Source: JANQOZ01 sp045106555 (lineage in GTDB: Bacteria; Pseudomonadota; Gammaproteobacteria; Xanthomonadales; SZUA-38). Taken from it: DNA of 64,000 bases. The position numbers were made by a program, and so were the translations under genes. The notes below the pieces were generated by a model. It was not told the DNA's origin. It searched no databases and saw only the letters and a program-made list of their open reading frames with translations. This document shows, piece by piece, positions 52,577-61,900 of the stretch (the first letter of the stretch is position 1; the number at the start of each line of letters is the position of its first letter). The stretch covers positions 18,125-82,124 of the forward strand of contig JBGCET010000067.1 of assembly GCA_045106555.1 (NCBI GenBank). The letters run 5' to 3'.

Positions 52577-54301
52577 TCAGAAAATATCGTAACGCACCAG
52601 CAGATGGATACCATCGTCCTGGGGGTCGCTATCGGAAAACTCGATGTCTTCAAACCCATGCGCCAGGTACAACTCAGTATGCAACCCCGGCAAGGGATCC
52701 CAGATAATTCCCCCACCTATGCTGGCAATGGACTTAGGTTCCGGCGTGTCGAAGTCTTCGTTCCAGCCTCGGCCTACATCAGCAAACACCGCCCATTGGA
52801 AATTGCTGCGCCCGTTGGCGTCATGAAATGCCGGTATGCGATATTCGGCGGACGCCACCCAGCCATTGTCACGTACCATCAGATTTTGTCGGTAGCCGCG
52901 CACACTGTTGCGCCCGCCAATGGAGAGCTTTTCCAGCGGCAGCAATCCATCTAAGGTTTTTTGAATATCACCGCGCAGGATTAACTGCTGATTTCCCTCA
53001 CCAAACCGTCGCGACCACTGGGCTTGGCCAAGAAAGGTGACGAATTCGCTATCGGGCAGGTTGCCGTCGTTGATGGTGGAGTCCAGCGCATCCAACCCAA
53101 CACTGATTCTTCCACGCAGGGCAAATACCTGGCTGGCCCGGCGATCGGTCCAGTCAGCTGTCAAGCGCAACGCGGTCACTTCAGCCCGGCCGTTTTGTAC
53201 GCCCGGCGAGAAAGAAAACGGGATTCCCAGCAAACTTGTGTCGCTTTCGCGATGGTCAAGGGTTCCGATTAAGGTTAAGCGGCGGTTGCCAAAACGCTTG
53301 ATCGGATATACCAGGTCAAACGCAATTTCCTCGCTCTCGCTGCGAATATCAATCCGACTAAACGGCTCTTCTACAACCTGAGCTTCACTGTTGGCATAGC
53401 TGATACCCGCGGTAATGCCACTGCGGGTCAGCGGGAAGGAGTAGCCCAATTGATAGTCGTCCAGGCCATCGGCAGTGCCATAACTGAGGTGCGCTCGATC
53501 GCCAAACCCCAACAAGTTGCGATGCACAAACCCCAGTTCCAGCCACTCGCTACCCACACTCGGCGCACGGTTATTGTGCGCGGTCAGCGACAAGCTATAG
53601 GGCCGCGCTTCTTCGACGTTAACCAACAGTCGCGCCTGCCCCCGCTGGCCGGTCGGCAGCAGACGGCTATCCAATCGTTCGATTAACGGGTCAGCATGCA
53701 ACACCCGCAGCTGATCTCTTAAAGTGGATACATTCAGCGGGCCATCCGCGCTATCGGTATTTAGGCGCGCCTCAACGTACGCTGGACGCAGCCGACCATT
53801 GGTACTGACCTCCAACGATTCCACCGTGCCCTCCACCGCCTGATACTGCACCGTGCCGTTGCTGACTCGCTGATCGGGCAGAAGAACGCCTGAGGTGATG
53901 TAACCTTGGTCGATGTACAGCTGGGTCAACGAAGCCCTCAGGGCCTGCAATTCCTCGGCACTGACGTTGCGATTCAAATACCCTGCGGTCACCTGCCCCA
54001 CTTCATCAGCACTGAGGGCAGTGGCGTCGGTTAACTGCACTTTTTGCAGAAACACGGCCGGCGAGGTGGACAGCGTGTTTTCAGGTAATGCCAAGGATTT
54101 TACTTCCGGCAGATCTAACGGGACGTCTTCGCGATCGTCAAACTCGGGCAAGTTTGGCCGCTCGGTTTCCACTCCGGGTCGCCGCTGCAAGCCTCGATCA
54201 ACGTCGTCTTCCTGGGCCAAAACTGGGGCCACCGTGGTTATGCTCACGATAACCGCAATCCATAGCATCAGCCCGCACCGACGATGGTACAAATATGTCA
54301 T
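52577..54301 (-). CDS. TpsB outer-membrane transporter (ShlB/FhaC/HecB)
   Basis: A 574-residue protein. Signal peptide (about 1-29, VLAQED), a linker, two POTRA domains (about 80-235; FLQKVQLTDATALSADEVGQVTAGYLNR) and a 16-strand-type barrel (about 240-574) with GGRNSVRGYRQN, the conserved VRGY loop of the Omp85/TpsB superfamily, and a terminal Phe. It should secrete the TpsA-like protein encoded at the right edge, with which it shares the operon. ATG overlaps the caspase stop by four bases. Confidence 0.93.
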   Translation of the reverse strand: MTYLYHRRCGLMLWIAVIVSITTVAPVLAQEDDVDRGLQRRPGVETERPNLPEFDDREDVPLDLPEVKSLALPENTLSTSPAVFLQKVQLTDATALSADEVGQVTAGYLNRNVSAEELQALRASLTQLYIDQGYITSGVLLPDQRVSNGTVQYQAVEGTVESLEVSTNGRLRPAYVEARLNTDSADGPLNVSTLRDQLRVLHADPLIERLDSRLLPTGQRGQARLLVNVEEARPYSLSLTAHNNRAPSVGSEWLELGFVHRNLLGFGDRAHLSYGTADGLDDYQLGYSFPLTRSGITAGISYANSEAQVVEEPFSRIDIRSESEEIAFDLVYPIKRFGNRRLTLIGTLDHRESDTSLLGIPFSFSPGVQNGRAEVTALRLTADWTDRRASQVFALRGRISVGLDALDSTINDGNLPDSEFVTFLGQAQWSRRFGEGNQQLILRGDIQKTLDGLLPLEKLSIGGRNSVRGYRQNLMVRDNGWVASAEYRIPAFHDANGRSNFQWAVFADVGRGWNEDFDTPEPKSIASIGGGIIWDPLPGLHTELYLAHGFEDIEFSDSDPQDDGIHLLVRYDIF

Positions 54302-55986
54302 TGTGTATTCCCCCTTGCCGCAACGCCTCGCGCGGTGCGATTAACGCTTTCGGTAGTAATCAGCGTGAGCTCGGTTACCGCCTCAACATCCTTACGGCCA
54401 GCCAAATGTTGTTTGAAGGCTCTCAGCTCTTCGCTGCCTGGTTCAAGCGTCTTACCCAGAAATTTTTCCATGTCCGCCACCGGTTTATCAAGCCCAACAA
54501 CGACAATTTTGTCCATTCCAAAAGGCGGCACCACAATAATATCTTCCAACCGGGTCAAACGACCTGCCGGCTGCCGCGCCCGTTCTGCCGAGGTCACTGG
54601 ATACAGCAGGCTGATCCCCCCATTGGACTCCAGATCAAACATGAGCAAATGCATGGGTTTTTGCGGCCGAACCACAAAACCCAGGTTATCACCCCGAACG
54701 GCCGTCACGCCCATGGCCGGGTCGGTGTACTGAACAATCAATTCGCCTCGACTTCCACGGGCGCTGAGCGCTCGGACAAACAGCTCGCCACGAATGCGCT
54801 CCCAAGGCAATGAGGTCTCCGGGTCGGGGTCTTCGGAAATCAAATCCCCAGCGCCATTTAGCAACACGGTCCGATCAGATTCCCGCAGCAAAATAAGGTG
54901 GGCTTCAGACTCAACCAAGGCTAATCCTTCTAGCCCTTTGAGCTGACGCTGGTCGTCATCAACCGCATTGACCCACTTGAGTTTTAACGGCTCTCCTGGC
55001 GTTGGTGAAGGCTCAACAAACTCAGGCTCTACCGGCAAATCAAACACAATGGCGGTACTGGGGTCCACCTTAGCTTCGTCTAACGTTGGCAAAAACTGCG
55101 GGCTCTGCGGGTAACCGCGCTCCTCCATAAACCCTTGCACGGAATCGAACAGTTCCAGGTAGCTCACCCTCCCGTCGTTGTTCGCGTCAGTACCAGGGGT
55201 CAGCCCCTGCATGGCGCGAAGCAGAGCGTCAGTAAATGCGCCATGGGGTTGACCATCGAAGGTGGGATACCAGCGCAGCAGTTTGTCGGTGATTTCGCCG
55301 GCCGGCTCATGCTCGCCGGCGGCTGACAGATAGAATACCTGAGAGTAAGGATAGGGTTCCGTTGAGGGCGGCGCAGCAGCCGTTTGAATATCGGCTGGCA
55401 GAATATCGGCGGCTCGCACCGGCAGCGGCGGGCGCCCCGTGTGCTCTTGGCCCGCGCCACGAACCGTGTTGCCCGAATAGCAGGCGTCGACCACAAAAAA
55501 CACTTCGCGCCCGGCGCTGTCCAACTGCTCAAGAATGGGCCGAATATCCCGCCGACCGATCACCAATGATTCAACAATTTCCTCGGGCGTTCCGTGCCGA
55601 TTGAAATCAGCGGGGATCAGCGCGCCTGAGGTATGAGGAAGCGCAGCCGCTACGCTTAAGTCCAGCGCGCTGGTGCCGTGGCCAGCATAATAAACAAACA
55701 CAAAATCACCAGGCTGGGTGGTCAACTGAAGCTCGCGCAGCGAACTGATAATGCCGTCCCTAGTGGCGTCGCCATCAAGCAGGCGACTGATGTTAAGCGG
55801 ATCAAACTGCCATTGCTCAACCAGGGTTGACTCCACCGCCGTGACATCGAAGCGTGGAGCCAGCAAGGCAGATACCGGATCGTCGTAACTACCGACGCCA
55901 ATTAGCAATGCATGTTTCGCACTGTGAGCCTGGCTGCACATGACGGCAGCCAACAAGCCAACGATCCATTTCATGGCGCTAGTCAT
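54298..55986 (-). CDS. Secreted caspase-family protease with EF-hand
   Basis: About 562 residues from ATG at 55986 (MTSAMKWIVGLLAAVMCSQAHS; ATG at 55998 and 55974 are alternatives). After a Sec signal peptide, a p20 caspase domain has KHALLIGVGSYDD, FVYYAGHG with His103 and VVDACYSGN with Cys169. A perfect EF-hand pattern, DANNDGRVSYLE, occupies residues 267-278. The C-terminal half (about 350-560) is a beta-rich DUF4384-like domain (PMHLLMFDLESNGGISLLYP). It is a periplasmic or exported cysteine protease, possibly calcium-dependent. It lies between the giant protein and TpsB genes and overlaps both. Confidence 0.9.
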   Translation of the reverse strand: MTSAMKWIVGLLAAVMCSQAHSAKHALLIGVGSYDDPVSALLAPRFDVTAVESTLVEQWQFDPLNISRLLDGDATRDGIISSLRELQLTTQPGDFVFVYYAGHGTSALDLSVAAALPHTSGALIPADFNRHGTPEEIVESLVIGRRDIRPILEQLDSAGREVFFVVDACYSGNTVRGAGQEHTGRPPLPVRAADILPADIQTAAAPPSTEPYPYSQVFYLSAAGEHEPAGEITDKLLRWYPTFDGQPHGAFTDALLRAMQGLTPGTDANNDGRVSYLELFDSVQGFMEERGYPQSPQFLPTLDEAKVDPSTAIVFDLPVEPEFVEPSPTPGEPLKLKWVNAVDDDQRQLKGLEGLALVESEAHLILLRESDRTVLLNGAGDLISEDPDPETSLPWERIRGELFVRALSARGSRGELIVQYTDPAMGVTAVRGDNLGFVVRPQKPMHLLMFDLESNGGISLLYPVTSAERARQPAGRLTRLEDIIVVPPFGMDKIVVVGLDKPVADMEKFLGKTLEPGSEELRAFKQHLAGRKDVEAVTELTLITTESVNRTARGVAARGNTQ

Positions 55987-58900
55987 TTTCAAATCCATTG
56001 GCGTAAATGAGGTCTGCCCCGCGACAGTAGTCGAGAATTGCGCTCAAAACCGCCGCCTGTTCAACCGCGCCGGGCACCGCCTCTAGCGGAAATCCCAAGT
56101 AGGCCGTGCGGTAGCTTGCGGTCACTTTCAGAAGACCCGCGCTTTGACTGCCGTCGGCGCCAGCAAACGCCTCTTCAGCGCTAGAGTCGGATAACAAGGT
56201 GTCGCTTTGGTTACTCAACCCCGAGGCGGCGTAGTCCAGGGTGTAACTGCCGCTGGCAGGGAGGCCGGCAAAGGCGCTGGATGTGCCGGACACCTCAGCG
56301 ATACCCACGCTCGCGGCACCGCCCGCGACTCCCATGTGGCTCACCATCAGATTGCTGGGCGCGCCACCAGAGGCCCGCACCGCATAATAGTTTTGGCTGC
56401 TAACTGCCAAGCACCCGCCGCCATCCAGATAACTGGCCAGAGCGGTTTCGCTTTGGGCGCTGGGTCCGGTCGCGCTGGACGCGCTGTTACCCGTAAACCA
56501 GATAACCGCCGAATATGCACTGAGGTCGGCCGCTGACGGTTCGGCGTCTCCGGCACCGGTATTCCACAGCTCGGCCTGAAAGCCCAGGGTGGATAAGGCG
56601 TCGGTGTAAATACTGCGTACGTCCGGCATGTTGTCGTCATCATCCACCAGCAAAATGCGATCACAGGGGTTAGTGGTGAAGGTCATGTCGGAACCAAATG
56701 CCGTGCCGGAAGCGTTGGTCGCCTGAACCCGAAAATGATATTCGCGCTGACAGGTCAGGCCACTCAAGGTCACGCTCACCGCCACGTCTTCCGCCCCATC
56801 CAGCGGCGAATCCAGCGATGCAGATTGGACGTAGACTTCACTAGGCCCGAAATCAAAAGACACCTGGGTACTGGACTGCGATGGATTAACAACGCCGTTC
56901 AGCACCGCGCCAGTTTGACCGACCTGGCTGGCTGATTGCGTGGTGGCCAGTGGAAAGTCCGCGGCACACTCGCTGGTATTAAACGCCTGCTCCGTGCCGG
57001 TGGCGGTTCCACCAGAATTGGTGGCCCGGAAGCGGTAGCGGTAAGCGCGCCCACAATCCAGTCCAGTGGCGGCGGCAGTTGCTGTGATCGAGGTATCAGT
57101 GGACCCGGCTGACAGCCAGGAGCCCTCGGCTTCACCCTGGGGGGCCACCTGATATTCGATAGCGCTGATGGCACCATTGGCCTGAACAGAGGCGCGCAGG
57201 TCGGCTGACGTCGCCGAAATATTGGTGGCTGACAAGGTGGTGACTGTAGGTGGGTCCTGAGGGCAACTGGCGGTGTTAAAGGTCACCACCGCACTCTCTT
57301 GGGCGCCACCGGAATTGCTGGCCATCACCTGAAATTCATAAGACGTGGCGCAAATCAAGCCCCCAACGGCCAGGGTCGCCTGCTGCTCGCCGCTGCCGGT
57401 AAGGTCAGGCGTCGCGCTGGAATACACGTTGAACACGCCGCCCGTTGGTCGCCAGCGGAAGGCAGCGGTGGTGCTCGCGCCCATCGGGTCAATCTGGGCG
57501 GTCAAAGTTACCGACTGGTCGGTTATCAGGGTTGCGGCCAGACTTCCGATCACTGGAGGCGCCTGACAGGCAGCCGTGGTGAAATTCAGGTCTGCGCCCT
57601 CACTGAGGCCGTTGGCATTTTCAGCGGTCACGCTGAAGGTGTACTCGGTGGCACAAGCAAGGCCAGCCACAGCGGCAAACACATCGGTTAGTGGTGCATC
57701 ACCCGCCAAGTCTGACGGCTGAGTAATAGTCGTCCCAGCTGCCGGAGCAATTTCAAACACGATAGCGGTCACATCCCCGTTCGGAGATACCTCACCGTTT
57801 AGCGTTGCGGTTTCTTGAGCAACTTCAGTGGCGGCTGTGGTCGTGACCGTTGGCGCAACACCGCTGGGCTGAAGCTGCAGCAGACGCCAGGTGGTCAGGC
57901 TCTCAACCACCGGCACCGCGCTCTCTGTCAGTGGCTCATAACCCGGTGGCGGGGTGACGGTAAGGTCGTAGGAACCGGGGTTTTCCACCAGCTGAAAACT
58001 ACCGGAGGGACTGCTGGCGGCAGCCACCGAGCCGTCGCTGCTGATCAACGCACCGGCCACGGGCAATCCGGTAAGAGCGTCAACCACCGATCCCTTGACG
58101 GTTCCGGTCAGCAGCACGTCGGGGCGGAAAATTTTCACCGTGTATTTTCCGCGCTGCGAAGACAAGGACGGCGCAACGCGGACAAAGTACTCCCCTTCCC
58201 CATTGTCGTAGTCGCCGTTAGCTGACGGCCAGGTTAACGACAGGGAGCCGCCTATCCCACCGGAGGTCGATGCCAATGGCGTTCCCAATGGGGTGGCGGC
58301 GCTGAACAATTCAATACTCACGCTGAATCCAGCGCCGGAAAAATCGTCAATATTTTCCACCGCAATTTCATAAGTCTGTGCCGGGTTGCCCGAGCCTGCC
58401 GGCGAGTTCACGGCATTGAATGACACAAAGTCCTGCTCGTTATCGACATGAAACGTATGGGGTTGTGGGTCGATGTCGTCGACAAAAATCACCGAGGCGT
58501 TGTCTCGGTCATCGTCCACTTCGTAACCATCTCGGCCATGGGTTTGTTCAACCCGCACGTTGTCCTGAAACGCAATATTGCCGCGATCGTCTCGGGCGTA
58601 GATCGACACGACATAGGTACCCGCAACGGGGCCAAAACCATCAAATGTGCCTTCGTAGCTGCCATTGCCATTGCCGTCGACGCTGACCGGCGAGAACACA
58701 AAACTCTCTGTGCGCTGTTGCGGCCGCGGCGTTGAAACAATGCCAAACACCTGCTGCACCACCCCGGTGCTCAGCACGTTGTCCACCGAAACCGTGGCCT
58801 GGGAACCACCGCCACTAAGGACCTCATCAGCACTAAAGGTATCCAGGGTCGGGCCATTAGCATCTTGAACAACGCCGGTACCGATGGAGTACGTTGCGGC

Positions 58901-61900
58901 CAGAAATCCATCTTCGGCATCATTGCCTTCACCATTGCTGTTGTCATCCAGCTGCGGCGTCTGAGAGCCCGTAGAAAAACTGATGCCGTCGCGGGCCGAT
59001 TCAAAGGCGTCAAGGACCGTATCGCCGTTGAGCACCCGGTTCCAGAAGAACTGAGAGAAGCTCAGCACGCCGCCCAGTTCAAAGCTGGCACTCTGGGACG
59101 CCGCAGCGCTGGCCAACAGCAGGCGTCGGTCAGTACTGCTGGTTGACAGTTCCGGCAGAAACGCACCGGACTGACTGCCTTCGTATAGCACCACAAGCTT
59201 GCCGCTGATGGAACTTTCTACTGCGTCCAGGTAACCGCCCAGAGTTTCCGCACTCAGCTGTTCCCCGCTGGCCAGTCGCAGGCCGCCGCTACGCACGGCG
59301 CCAACCAGATACACCACCACGTCCTGGGCTTGCACTCCCGCCCAGGCGAATCCGTCAGCGACGGTGGCGGCGTTAGTGGCAAAGTCGACTCCGTCAGAGC
59401 CTCCGTTGGAAAGGTATCGAATGGTTTCTGAGCCCAGGTCGCTGTAACCCTGGGTTTGCAGCGCAGCAAACGCCAGCGCCCCATTGGCACTGTAGGCTGA
59501 CCATTGTCCGTCAGTAGTTTCCCCGCCGACAACGATTAAAGCTTTGCGCAACTCAGGATTTCCCACCGTAACGCTGGTGGTCGATGGCGCCGAGACATTG
59601 CCAAACCGATCCTGTGCGTACACGTTGACCGTGTAAACCCCCTCGATGGAAAAGCCGCCGTAGATCAGGGTGTAATCGACACTTCCGCGACTGTCAGGCT
59701 CCAGTTCAAAGCCCGGAAACTCCCGCACCGGCTGGTCCAGCGTTTCGTCCAAATAGTTGGGCGGAATGATCTCCGCATACACCCGGCCAACGCCGTCTGG
59801 ATCGCTGACACCAAAAGCGCTGATTTGGGCTTCGTTGCCCTGGCTGAGTGTCTGAGGTTCACTAATGGAGGTAATCACGGGGGAACCGGGGTCAAAATCC
59901 GTGCCGGCGCCAACAAAAATACCGGTTAGCGCGTCTAGGTCGCCTACCGGCTCATTGCTGGTGGCATCACCATCGGCATCAGCCTGAGGGGTTTGATCAC
60001 TGAAAGAAGCGGTCATCACTTGGGATGCGATGGAATACGCCTCGGCGATATCACTGCCCACAAAAACTTGAGTCCAGAACTGGTTGGAAAAACTGAGAAT
60101 ACCGTCCGACACATACTTGGAACTCTCATCGCTGGCGCTGCTGGTCAGTACCACACGATCAACGGCCGGATTTGCCAGTTCGTCAATAAAACTTCCCGAC
60201 CGGCAGGCGTCATAAATCACCACCACCTGGCCAATGCCACCCGGACCGGTTTGCGCATTGTTCAGCGCCGTGGCCAGGTTGGAGGCGTTCAGGGTGGCGG
60301 CAGGGTTCAGGCGAAAGGCATTTTCTGAACCGTGATCCGCCATAAAAAGCACCAATCGGTCAGCGCCGCTGGCCCAGGTGCTGATGGCATTACTCAAAGC
60401 CTGGGGCGTAGCCGGATTGTCTACGTCGGAAATACCGTTGCCATCCAAGTCTTCATTGAGATTGGACGACAGGTACATGATGTCATCACCGCTTAAGCCC
60501 TGATACGCCAACGCAAGATAAGCACCATTAGTAAGCGACTGGGTCGTTTCCCACAGGTTGTTGCCAGGATAAGGGCCGCCGCCAGCGACGACAATTACTT
60601 TAGTGGTATCGGTCGGCGGCACAGGGTCAAGAACCTGCACGTTGTTGTTGGCGCTATCAGAAATGTACAGCAGCCCATTGGGGGCAAAATCCAGTCCTGC
60701 CGGCGCCGCAAATGAGCCCGGGAAATATCCGAATTGCCCCACGGATTGCAACAGTTGGCCGTCCTGGCGATAAATCTTGATCCTGGGTACGTCGGGGGCG
60801 AGATCAGGAATCTCGCCCAACACAATTTTGCCGTCATCGGCAATGGTCAAAGACGCTGGCGCATTAAACGTGGCGGGAAGAAACGCGACAAAATCGCCGA
60901 ACCGGTTGTAGATCTCAAAGCCTTCCTGGCTGACCCCTTCAACTGTGAAATACAGCAAGCCGTTGGGAGCAAATGCAATTTGGCGAAATTCCCCGTTTAT
61001 GCCTTCCGATTCCCAGGTTTCCACCACCTCGCCATCAATGTCCAGTTTTATTGCCATGCCGTCATTGGTCACCAGAAATACAAAGCCTGAACCGCCCAGC
61101 ACAAAATCCACATAGCCCGCCTGACTGGGCAGAAAGATCTGACTGATGAAACCGCCTTGATTATCAAATCGCTGAATGCGGTATTGGCCGGCAGCCTCAT
61201 CCAGCACGTGAATCTGGAACGCGCCGTTTACGACCCGCGCGTCAATGGCAATCATACGATCGAACTCACCCTCACCCACGCCCGGGCCGCCGAGAGCATC
61301 AAGCAGTTGGCCCTGTGGGTCGAATTTTTGGACGCGGAAATTCCCTGCGTCCGCAACATACATGTTGCTGTTAGGACCTGCCGCCAAATCAATGGGACGA
61401 CGAAAAAATCCATCACTGTCGTCGGCGCTGGAAAACGGCGTGGAAAAATTCAGCGCTGAAGCGCCTGCGTCAACATCGCCGACCCTTCGGAATCGGGCCA
61501 CCTGAGCCAGGTCGTTGGACGCGAAACCCAAATTGGTGGGACCCAGTTCAAATCGCCGAATGGCGCGAATCGCATTTTGCGGCAGGTATTCCTGCAGAAA
61601 TTCACCGCCAGGAGAAAACACCTGAACTCGGGTGAAATCCACAACGTACACACGGCCGTCTCGGTCCAGAGCAACATCCCCAGGTTGCTGAAACTCACCG
61701 TTCGCCGTGCCGCTGGAGCCTATTTCTGCTACAAACGCGGGCGCATCACTGATGGCGCCGCCAGCGGGATTGCGCAAGATGATCAGTTGATCTTCTGCCC
61801 GATCAGTCAGGTAAACAAACCCATTTTCGGAAACTTTAATGCCTCCCAAACTCTGCACCAGGCCGTCACTACAGGTTTGCGAGCTGCACAGCCCAAACTC

